Shown here: one piece after another, positions 5,478 to 11,252 of the stretch | Position numbering within the stretch: the first letter of the stretch is position 1 | How the letters are laid out: every line of letters begins with the position of its first letter | Origin: an uncultured Flavobacteriia bacterium | Lineage (GTDB): Bacteria > Bacteroidota > Bacteroidia > Flavobacteriales_D > Crocinitomicaceae | Direction of reading: 5' to 3' | Length of the DNA stretch: 11,252 bases | NCBI GenBank assembly: GCA_903928365.1 | Contig: CAIYQV010000101.1 | Location: forward strand, 1-11,252 | The notes under the pieces: model-generated | What the model saw: only the letters and a program-made list of their open reading frames with translations | Database searches by the model: none | Told to the model about the DNA's origin: nothing | Program-made: the position numbers and the translations under genes

Positions 5478-8102
5478 ATGAAAAATTGGATCTACTTAGG
5501 AGTATTGATATTAATGGCTTCGTGCGCTCCTAAAAATAATACGGAAGTTGTTATTGGGGAATCAGATTTATTAGAAAATGTGGAGGATTCAATTCTTTCA
5601 GATTCGGAGGAAATTACCCCAGAACGTCCCGTTTATCGAGAAACGGAACCTATTCGAACAGACTTGATCCATACAAAATTGGAAGTGAGTTTTGATTGGA
5701 CTCGTTCACGGATGAAAGGATTGGAGACGCTAACTGCTAAACCACATTTTTATCCGTCTGACAGCCTGACACTCGATGCCAAAGGAATGGACATTTTGAA
5801 AGTACAATTGGATGGCAAGGATCTTTCTTATTCCTACGACAGTAGTTATTTAAGAATCAAATTAGGTAAAACGTATACACGCAATGAGAAGTATACCTTG
5901 ACAATCGCCTATGTTGCAAAACCTGAAGAGAGAACCACTGATGGAAGTGCTGCGATCACATCCGATAAGGGCCTCTATTTTATTAATCCTAAGGGGGAGG
6001 AAAAATCGAAAATGCCTCAAATCTGGACGCAAGGAGAAACCGAAGCAAGTTCCGTTTGGTTCCCAACGATTGATGCGCCAAATGTGAAAACTACGCAGGA
6101 GATCTTTATGACAGTGGAAGACAAATATGTCACTTTGTCAAATGGTAAATTGGTTTCTTCTAAAAAGAATACCGACGGCACCCGAACAGATCATTGGAAA
6201 CAAGACTTACCACATGCACCGTACTTATTCATGATGGGCGTGGGCGAATTTAAAGTGATCAAAGATTCTTACACGCGTCCTGATGGCAGTAAAATGGAAG
6301 TCAATTATTATGTCGAGCCGGAATGGGAACCTTATGCGAAAGCCATCTTTGGTGAGACACCTGCCATGATCAAACATTTTTCTCAATTGTTAGGAGTGGA
6401 ATATCCATGGGATAAATACCATCAGATCGTTGTTCGTGAATACGTTTCAGGGGCGATGGAAAATACTGGTGCGGTTATTTTTGGTGACTATGTTTACAAG
6501 AACAATCGTGAATTGTTGGATGGTAACGATCAGTCGACAATTGCTCATGAATTGTTTCATCATTGGTTTGGCGATCTTGTCACGTGTGAGTCATGGTCGA
6601 ATCTGCCACTGAACGAATCGTTTGCTAATTACAGCCAGTATTTGTGGGATGAGTACAGATATGGTCAAGATGAAGCAGATTATCAGGCTGACGGGGAAGC
6701 TGAGGGATACTACCAAAGTTCGCAGAGTGCCGGATACCATGATCTGATCTGGTTTGATTATGACGATAAGGAGCAGATGTTCGATGGGCATTCGTACAAC
6801 AAGGGAGGACGAATTCTTCACATGCTTCGCTCTTATCTTGGAGATGAGGCATTCTTCAAAGGAATGAATCAATACTTGACAACAAACAGATTTAAACCTG
6901 CAGAATTCCAACAGTTGCGCCTCGCTTTCGAAGAGGTGAGCGGAGAGGACTTGAATTGGTTTTTTAATCAGTGGTTCCTTGCATCCGGTCACCCGGTATT
7001 GGATGTGGCACAATCTATAAATACTGCTGCAGGAACAGTGAAGCTGACTGTAAAACAAAATCAGAACCTGGAGGTTTCTCCGATTTACAAATTACCTGTT
7101 GACGTGGCCGTTTTTGATGCGGAAGGCAAACATGTTCACCGAATTGTCATTGATAAACTGGATCAAGAGTTTGTGTTACCGTTCAAAGGGGATCTTAAAT
7201 GTGTGATCTTCGATGATCAACAAATGTTGCTGGCGAAGGTGCGAGAAGACAAACCGGTAGAACAGTATGTGTTTCAGTATTACAATGGGAAGCGTTATAA
7301 AGCTCGTCGATCTGGTTTGGCATTGGGAACCAAAAGTAAAGATCCGAAAGTGCAGCAGTTAATCCTGGATGCGTTGAACGATCCGTTTTGGGATATTCGT
7401 TTAGCGGCCATTGAAAAGGCAGTGAAATTAACCGAAGAGAATAAAGGTAAAAGTCTGTCACTGATTCGCGATCTGGCTACTGAAGACGCAAATTCTCAAG
7501 TGAGATCTTCTGCATTGAATTATCTGGCAGCGAATTCGGATGCCGAGTCAGTAAAGGTGATTTGTTTAGACCGTATTGCGAAGGATCAATCTTATCTTGT
7601 TGTTTCTGCGGCCCTCAAACAACTAGGAAAAATTGATCCGGATTTGGCTATGCAAAAGGCAGCAGTACTTGAATCAGAGCGCTCATCTAAAATGATCACT
7701 GGGATTGCTCAACTCTATGGATCAAGCGGTACGAAAGAGAAATATGCTTTCTTTGAAAATGCTCTGAAGGGTTCGTTATTACAAGGATTCGATCAGCTTG
7801 GAGTGATGAATTCGTTTACCTATTTTATTTCTAGGCAGGAGCCGGAAGAGATCGATCGTGCGTATGATCTTTACTATTATCTGGGCGAAAATGGAGCGTT
7901 CTATACACAAATGTTCTTGCCGCAAAATGTGAATTACCTGCTTTCCATGTTCGATCAAAAGATCGTTGAATTGGATACGGAGATTGCGGAACATGAAAAG
8001 AACAACAACGCTGCCTATGCGGATCAGGCCCGTAAAACGAAAAAGGCATTCGAATCTCTGAAAAACAAATTTGTTTCCATAGCGGAATTTGGAGGAGAAT
8101 AA
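5478..8102 (+). CDS. M1 family zinc aminopeptidase, lipoprotein, with HEAT-like C-terminus
   Basis: The 874-residue product is a gluzincin aminopeptidase that removes N-terminal residues from peptides. The exopeptidase motif GAMEN is at 325-329. The zinc site HELFHHW gives ligands H357 and H361 with catalytic E358, and the third ligand E380 (NESFA) has the expected HEXXH-X18-E spacing. The catalytic tyrosine is probably Y440 in SYNKGGR. The N-terminus MKNWIYLGVLILMASC is a lipoprotein signal with the anchor cysteine at 16, then an acidic linker to about residue 45, so it works in the envelope, probably on imported or secreted peptides. From about residue 610 to 800 the sequence turns into short helical repeats (DPFWDIRLAAIEKAV, DANSQVRSSALNYLA) of HEAT type. 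I take the ATG at 5478 rather than an in-frame TTG at 5454, because only the former begins directly with the signal peptide. It is flanked by its own terminator, so likely monocistronic. Confidence 0.94.
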   Translation: MKNWIYLGVLILMASCAPKNNTEVVIGESDLLENVEDSILSDSEEITPERPVYRETEPIRTDLIHTKLEVSFDWTRSRMKGLETLTAKPHFYPSDSLTLDAKGMDILKVQLDGKDLSYSYDSSYLRIKLGKTYTRNEKYTLTIAYVAKPEERTTDGSAAITSDKGLYFINPKGEEKSKMPQIWTQGETEASSVWFPTIDAPNVKTTQEIFMTVEDKYVTLSNGKLVSSKKNTDGTRTDHWKQDLPHAPYLFMMGVGEFKVIKDSYTRPDGSKMEVNYYVEPEWEPYAKAIFGETPAMIKHFSQLLGVEYPWDKYHQIVVREYVSGAMENTGAVIFGDYVYKNNRELLDGNDQSTIAHELFHHWFGDLVTCESWSNLPLNESFANYSQYLWDEYRYGQDEADYQADGEAEGYYQSSQSAGYHDLIWFDYDDKEQMFDGHSYNKGGRILHMLRSYLGDEAFFKGMNQYLTTNRFKPAEFQQLRLAFEEVSGEDLNWFFNQWFLASGHPVLDVAQSINTAAGTVKLTVKQNQNLEVSPIYKLPVDVAVFDAEGKHVHRIVIDKLDQEFVLPFKGDLKCVIFDDQQMLLAKVREDKPVEQYVFQYYNGKRYKARRSGLALGTKSKDPKVQQLILDALNDPFWDIRLAAIEKAVKLTEENKGKSLSLIRDLATEDANSQVRSSALNYLAANSDAESVKVICLDRIAKDQSYLVVSAALKQLGKIDPDLAMQKAAVLESERSSKMITGIAQLYGSSGTKEKYAFFENALKGSLLQGFDQLGVMNSFTYFISRQEPEEIDRAYDLYYYLGENGAFYTQMFLPQNVNYLLSMFDQKIVELDTEIAEHEKNNNAAYADQARKTKKAFESLKNKFVSIAEFGGE

Positions 8103-8125
8103 GATTCTTTCATATAGGAGTATTC

Positions 8126-8155
8126 AGGCCTCTCCATGTTGGGAGGCCTTTTTTT
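8126..8155 (+). terminator. Rho-independent terminator after the aminopeptidase gene
   Basis: AGGCCTCTC (8126-8134) pairs with GGGAGGCCT (8141-8149), 9 pairs including one G-U, around a CATGTT loop. A run of seven T follows at 8149-8155. Confidence 0.9.
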
Positions 8156-8209
8156 GACGAAATTTTAAACATTTTTTCAATTTATGTTTTCTATTAAATA
8201 AAAAGAGCG

Positions 8210-8217
8210 TATATTTG
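8210..8217 (+). promoter_or_regulatory. -7 element candidate for the bcp gene
   Basis: TATATTTG is an exact TAnnTTTG match about 40 bases before the ATG at 8257. The region around the expected -33 box has only TTT rather than TTG. The surrounding 8156-8256 stretch is very AT-rich and shows nothing else I can support. Confidence 0.45.
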
Positions 8218-8256
8218 ATTAATAAATCGTCAAAATAATGTTTAAAATCTCGACGT

Positions 8257-8718
8257 ATGAAACATTTAAAAGTTGGTGACAAAGCACCGCAATTCTCTGG
8301 GATGGACCAGAATGGAAAAGAGATCAGTTTGAATGATTTTAAAGGAAAGAAACTGGTCATTTATTTCTATCCAAAGGATAATACTCCCGGTTGCACAACG
8401 CAAGCGTGTAATTTAAGAGATAACGATGAGCTCCTTAAAGTACATGGGATACAGGTTATAGGAGTCAGTATGGACAACGATACTTCCCATCGAAAGTTCA
8501 TCGATAAATTCAACTTGCCTTTTCCTTTAATTGCGGATGTAGATCGTAAAGTGATCGAGCTTTTTGGTGTCTGGGGACCGAAAGTTTTTATGGGTAAGAA
8601 GTATGATGGAATCCATAGAACCACCTTTTTGATCAATGAAGAGCAGCAGATTGTTGGGGTCATTGATAAGCCAAACACAAAGGCGCATGCCGAAGAGATT
8701 TTAGAAAAATTCAATTAA
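8257..8718 (+). CDS. bcp: Thiol peroxidase, Bcp/PrxQ type
   Basis: This 153-residue protein is a cytosolic peroxiredoxin that reduces hydrogen peroxide and organic hydroperoxides using thioredoxin as electron donor. The active-site block YFYPKDNTPGCTTQAC carries P39, T43 and the peroxidatic cysteine C46 (PxxxTxxC). A resolving cysteine C51 lies five residues on, the arrangement of atypical two-cysteine Bcp/PrxQ enzymes. RTTFLI near residue 120 supplies the conserved arginine. Length is typical and there is no signal peptide. It lies between the terminator of the aminopeptidase gene and the recA promoter, so it is probably a single-gene unit. A 7-bp all-AT inverted repeat (8705-8711 with 8717-8723) overlaps the stop codon and may act as a weak terminator. 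Confidence 0.95.
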   Translation: MKHLKVGDKAPQFSGMDQNGKEISLNDFKGKKLVIYFYPKDNTPGCTTQACNLRDNDELLKVHGIQVIGVSMDNDTSHRKFIDKFNLPFPLIADVDRKVIELFGVWGPKVFMGKKYDGIHRTTFLINEEQQIVGVIDKPNTKAHAEEILEKFN

Positions 8719-8728
8719 TTTTTTAGAA

Positions 8729-8743
8729 CGTAAATTGTTTACG
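8729..8743. promoter_or_regulatory. Candidate operator overlapping the recA -33 box
   Basis: CGTAAA-TTG-TTTACG is a perfect inverted repeat with 6-bp arms and a 3-base centre. The centre is exactly the TTG of the recA promoter. An outer GA/TC pair (8726-8727 and 8745-8746) extends the symmetry after one mismatch. Binding here would block the promoter, so a damage-response repressor is plausible, but I do not recognise the motif. Confidence 0.5.
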
Positions 8744-8763
8744 ATCTAGGGAATCTACCTTTG
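8735..8763 (+). promoter_or_regulatory. recA promoter
   Basis: TTG at 8735-8737 and TACCTTTG at 8756-8763 are separated by 18 bases, a full match to the Bacteroidota consensus. Transcription should begin near 8770, leaving a leader of about 50 bases before the ATG at 8823. Confidence 0.75.
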
Positions 8764-8786
8764 TACAAGTTAACCAAGTATAAATC

Positions 8787-8807
8787 GTTCCTATGCAGTT
8801 AAGGAAC
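8787..8807 (+). repeat. Hairpin in the recA leader
   Basis: GTTCCT (8787-8792) and AGGAAC (8802-8807) are perfect 6-bp inverted arms around a 9-base loop. The loop begins with an in-frame ATG (8793), so the hairpin bears on which ATG is used. Confidence 0.35.
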
Positions 8808-8822
8808 ACAACAACAAACGAT

Positions 8823-9857
8823 ATGTCAGTAAATAAAGAAGTAAATGCAGAGAAGTTAAAAGCGCTTCAGTTGACCATGGAAAAACTGGATAAGACTTAT
8901 GGAAAAGGCGCAGTAATGAAATTGGGTGATTCACCCGTAGAGAAAGTAGAAGTCATCCCAACCGGATCGATCACGCTTGATATGGCTCTTGGAGTGAATG
9001 GATACCCGAAAGGAAGAGTGATCGAGATCTATGGTCCTGAATCTTCAGGAAAAACAACGTTGGCAATTCACGCAATTGCAGAAGTTCAGAAACAGGGAGG
9101 CATAGCAGCTTTTATTGATGCAGAACATGCGTTCGATCAGTTCTATGCGAAGAAGTTAGGAGTGGACATTGATAATTTATTGATTTCCCAGCCGGATAAC
9201 GGAGAACAAGCATTGGAGATTGCTGATAATTTGATCCGTTCAGGTGCAATTGATTTGATTGTTGTGGATTCCGTGGCAGCACTTACTCCAAAGGCGGAGA
9301 TTGAGGGTGAAATGGGAGATTCACAGATGGGTTTGCAGGCACGTTTGATGTCAAAGGCGCTTCGTAAATTAACAGGGTCTATTAACAAGGCTGGATGTTG
9401 CTGTATTTTTATTAACCAGTTGCGTGACAAAATTGGCGTGATGTTCGGAAACCCTGAAACTACTACAGGTGGAAATGCATTGAAGTTTTATTCATCCATT
9501 CGAATTGATATCCGAAAGTCATCCCAGATCAAAGAGGGAGAGGACGTTATGGGGAATCGTGTAAAGGTGAAGATCGTGAAAAACAAAGTAGCTCCTCCGT
9601 TTAGAAAGGCTGAGTTCGATATCATGTACGGTGAAGGAATTTCCAAAGTGGGTGAAGTGATCGACCTTGGCGTGGAGTTGAATGTATTGAAAAAGAGTGG
9701 TTCCTGGTTTTCGTATGGTGAAACGCGCTTGGGTCAGGGAAGAGATTCAGTGAAATCCTTGCTTCAGGACAACCCTGAATTAATGGAAGAACTGGAAACA
9801 AAGATCAAAGAAGCTCTTGGGGCAGAAGGCACAGAAGTACCAATGCTGCAAGACTAA
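8823..9857 (+). CDS. recA: RecA recombinase
   Basis: RecA binds single-stranded DNA as an ATP-dependent filament, drives homologous strand exchange and, where LexA is present, triggers its cleavage. The 344-residue product has Walker A GPESSGKT at 71-78, a Walker B strand LIVVD near 145-149, the DNA-binding loop L1 around EGEMGDSQMG (161-170), and loop L2 within GVMFGNPETTTGGNALKF (205-222). CCCIFINQLRDKIG is the form I associate with Bacteroidota. The acidic C-terminal tail is short. I chose the ATG at 8823, since MSVNKEVNAEKLKALQL resembles known N-termini. An in-frame ATG at 8793 would add ten residues (MQLRNTTTND) unlike the family. It has its own promoter and terminator. SAEHALD-type positions read DAEHAFD here, a mild variant. 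Confidence 0.98.
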   Translation: MSVNKEVNAEKLKALQLTMEKLDKTYGKGAVMKLGDSPVEKVEVIPTGSITLDMALGVNGYPKGRVIEIYGPESSGKTTLAIHAIAEVQKQGGIAAFIDAEHAFDQFYAKKLGVDIDNLLISQPDNGEQALEIADNLIRSGAIDLIVVDSVAALTPKAEIEGEMGDSQMGLQARLMSKALRKLTGSINKAGCCCIFINQLRDKIGVMFGNPETTTGGNALKFYSSIRIDIRKSSQIKEGEDVMGNRVKVKIVKNKVAPPFRKAEFDIMYGEGISKVGEVIDLGVELNVLKKSGSWFSYGETRLGQGRDSVKSLLQDNPELMEELETKIKEALGAEGTEVPMLQD

Positions 9858-9874
9858 CTGCATATCGTAACAGG

Positions 9875-9903
9875 AACGGCGCTCAGTGATGAGCGCCGTT
9901 TTT
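9875..9903 (+). terminator. recA terminator
   Basis: AACGGCGCTCA (9875-9885) and TGAGCGCCGTT (9890-9900) form a perfect 11-bp stem with a GTGA loop. Five T follow at 9899-9903. Confidence 0.93.
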
Positions 9904-10013
9904 GTTTTGTATAGGCAACCTATTTGTTATAAATTCGTTAAGAGAAAGATAACGATTGGAAATCGATAATTGACTTTTAATCTTAAAATATGGAAGATAT
10001 CTCTCTTTTGACA

Positions 10014-10021
10014 TATCTTTG
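10014..10021 (+). promoter_or_regulatory. -7 element candidate for the collagen-like gene
   Basis: TATCTTTG matches TAnnTTTG exactly and lies 23 bases before the ATG at 10045. No TTG is found at the standard -33 distance, so activity is uncertain. Confidence 0.45.
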
Positions 10022-10044
10022 TAATAATCTTAACCAACCTAATT

Positions 10045-11252
10045 ATGAAGCGCAGACTTTGTAATGTCCGAAATGGGCTACTGCTTACATTAGTAATTTC
10101 TAGTTCGACCGTTTCATTTGCTCAACAAAATGTTGGGATATCAGAAACACCAATTACACCTGATGTAACCAGTATTCTAGAAGTATATTCAACCACAAAG
10201 GGGATATTAATTCCTAGGTTGACAACTGCACAGAGAAATACTATTGCAGGTCCAGCCAATGGTTTACTTGTATTTGACACAGATGTAGACTGCTTCATGT
10301 TCTTTTCATCTGTGACGACATCATGGCAGTCATTATGTAACCCATCAGCGGCCCCAGTTGGATACTTAATTAATTCAAGTGCTCTTGCACCTGGAGTAAC
10401 ATGTGCTGAAGGTGGAGTTCAGCTCCAATTTGGATTGGATTCGAATGGAAATGGTTCACTAGACGCTAGCGAAGTAAACTCCACAATGACGTCATTCGTC
10501 TGTAATGGCATTACCGGTTCAACCGGTCCAGCAGGTGCCACTGGCCCAGCAGGACCGCAAGGTCCAACAGGATTAACGGGTGCTACGGGACCAGCGGGAG
10601 CCACAGGTCCAGCAGGCGCGACAGGTCCAGCAGGTCCAACGGGATTAAGCGGTGCTACAGGTCTAGCGGGCGCGACAGGAAATGGTATTACTTCTACCAC
10701 GGATAACGGCGATGGCACCTTCACTTTTACATATACAGACGGTACAACATTTACAACATCTGATCTCTCAGGCCCAGCAGGTCCAACGGGATTAACAGGT
10801 GCTACGGGACCAGCGGGAGCCACAGGTCCAGCGGGCGCGACAGGAAATGGTATTACTTCTACCACGGATAACGGCGATGGCACCTTCACTTTTACATATA
10901 CAGACGGCACAACATTTACAACATCTGATCTCTCAGGCCCAGCAGGTCCAGTTGGAGCGACAGGACCAGCGGGTGCAAGTGGTGCCACAGGTGCTACAGG
11001 TCCAGCAGGTCCAGCGGGCGCGACAGGTGCCACAGGTGCTCAAGGTCCGCAAGGTGATCCAGGTGCAACAGGATTAACGGGAGCAACAGGTTCCCAAGGT
11101 CCAGCGGGCGCGACAGGTGCCACAGGTGCTCAAGGTCTGCAAGGTGATCCAGGTGCAACAGGATTAACGGGAGCAACAGGTCCCCAAGGTCCAGCGGGCG
11201 CGACAGGTGCCACAGGTGCTCAAGGTCCGCAAGGTGATCCAGGTCCGGCAGG
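10045..11252 (+). CDS. Secreted collagen-like repeat protein, 3' end beyond the window
   Basis: The frame is open from the ATG at 10045 to the right edge (402 complete codons, no stop). Residues 1-26 are a signal peptide (LLLTLVISSSTVSFA, then QQ). Residues 29-100 match a head seen in many Bacteroidota surface proteins (SILEVYSTTKGILIPRLTTAQR, GLLVFDTD). Residues 106-155 resemble a DUF7151-type module with an EF-hand-like loop DSNGNGSLDASEV and cysteines C119-region and C153. From G158 come uninterrupted Gly-X-Y triplets, dominated by GAT and GPA: 18 triplets, then a 30-residue spacer (213-242), 8 triplets, an identical spacer (268-297), then 35 triplets to the edge. The protein probably forms a surface or extracellular triple-helical stalk. 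Threonine in the third position suggests glycosylation sites rather than hydroxyproline. No sorting domain is visible because the C-terminus is missing. Confidence 0.9.
   Translation, partial: MKRRLCNVRNGLLLTLVISSSTVSFAQQNVGISETPITPDVTSILEVYSTTKGILIPRLTTAQRNTIAGPANGLLVFDTDVDCFMFFSSVTTSWQSLCNPSAAPVGYLINSSALAPGVTCAEGGVQLQFGLDSNGNGSLDASEVNSTMTSFVCNGITGSTGPAGATGPAGPQGPTGLTGATGPAGATGPAGATGPAGPTGLSGATGLAGATGNGITSTTDNGDGTFTFTYTDGTTFTTSDLSGPAGPTGLTGATGPAGATGPAGATGNGITSTTDNGDGTFTFTYTDGTTFTTSDLSGPAGPVGATGPAGASGATGATGPAGPAGATGATGAQGPQGDPGATGLTGATGSQGPAGATGATGAQGLQGDPGATGLTGATGPQGPAGATGATGAQGPQGDPGPA
10666..10785 (+). repeat. 120-bp direct repeat, copy 1
   Basis: This copy covers the NGITSTTDNGDGTFTFTYTD spacer region of the collagen-like gene. 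It is identical to 10831-10950 except for one silent change (T at 10743, C at 10908). The copies are offset by 165 bp, or 55 codons, so the frame is kept. Confidence 0.95.
10831..10950 (+). repeat. 120-bp direct repeat, copy 2
   Basis: Second copy of the spacer-coding repeat, one base different from 10666-10785. The near identity at the DNA level, third codon positions included, points to recent duplication or gene conversion. Confidence 0.95.
11011..11252 (+). repeat. 90-bp tandem repeats in the collagen-like region
   Basis: Two full 90-bp units (11011-11100 and 11101-11190) and a partial third (from 11191) encode a 30-residue block starting PAGATGATGAQG and including QGDPGATGLTGATG. The full units differ at two positions. 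The third follows the same sequence until it diverges after GATCCAGGT near 11245. The array continues past the window edge. Confidence 0.93.

Noticed and set aside
6591..7058. Minus-strand frame of 155 codons inside the aminopeptidase gene
   Set aside because: The composition is cysteine- and serine-rich with no recognisable motif, and the plus strand there encodes the zinc-binding glutamate and catalytic tyrosine region of a well-defined enzyme.
8213..8236. Imperfect inverted repeat TTTGA...TCAAA near the bcp transcript start
   Set aside because: Only 5-bp arms in very AT-rich DNA, easily expected by chance, and no recognised regulator motif.
8367..8714. Minus-strand frame of 115 codons inside bcp
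   Set aside because: The opposite strand carries the complete peroxiredoxin active site and family-length protein.
10419..11033. Long minus-strand frame (204 codons) opposite the collagen-like gene
   Set aside because: It reads as repeats of APAGPVAP, the mirror of Gly-X-Y codons. The plus frame has a signal peptide, head domain and matching triplets, so this is a shadow of the repeats.
11011..11252. Regularly spaced repeats resembling a CRISPR array
   Set aside because: Units are 90 bp, contiguous without unique spacers, and keep the coding frame of the collagen-like protein.

Overview
The window is a piece of a Bacteroidota chromosome, most likely order Flavobacteriales. The evidence is a type IX secretion (T9SS) type A C-terminal sorting domain, DUF6029 and Omp28-family exported proteins, weak or absent Shine-Dalgarno sites, repeated matches to the Bacteroidota promoter consensus (TTG near -33, TAnnTTTG near -7), and a RecA with the CCCIFINQL stretch typical of that phylum as I recall it. 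Family or genus level (Crocinitomicaceae or Cryomorphaceae-like) is only a guess.

Layout. Positions 1-198 (minus) hold the 5' end of a secreted protein with no ATG, running off the left edge. Next on the minus strand is a small T9SS cargo protein (293-1096). Divergent from it, a tight plus-strand cluster encodes a TlpA-like thioredoxin (1337-1867), a DUF6029 outer-membrane beta-barrel candidate (1894-3642), an Omp28-type lipoprotein with a CxxC motif (3654-4628) and a small conserved protein (4668-4859), ending at a strong terminator. Convergent to this is a biotinyl-domain carrier protein (4902-5369, minus). Downstream on the plus strand are a large M1 aminopeptidase lipoprotein with a HEAT-like C-terminus (5478-8102), a Bcp/PrxQ thiol peroxidase (8257-8718), recA (8823-9857), and the 5' part of a secreted collagen-like protein (10045 to the right edge).

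How the genes fit together. The 1337-4628 cluster looks like an envelope thiol/disulfide module: every member is exported and each carries a paired-cysteine motif (WCSPC, CVGGVC, CSFC). The divergent T9SS cargo also has a close cysteine pair. The shared intergenic region carries a well-formed promoter with a perfect 12-bp palindrome between its -33 and -7 elements. recA has a canonical promoter whose -33 TTG sits exactly in the centre of a perfect inverted repeat, a good candidate operator. The collagen-like gene has a 120-bp near-identical duplication and 90-bp near-identical tandem units, pointing to recent repeat expansion.

Most genes are ordinary housekeeping or envelope genes. The parts worth a second look are the redox-like cluster, the two candidate operators, the ATG-less gene at the left edge and the repeat architecture at the right edge.
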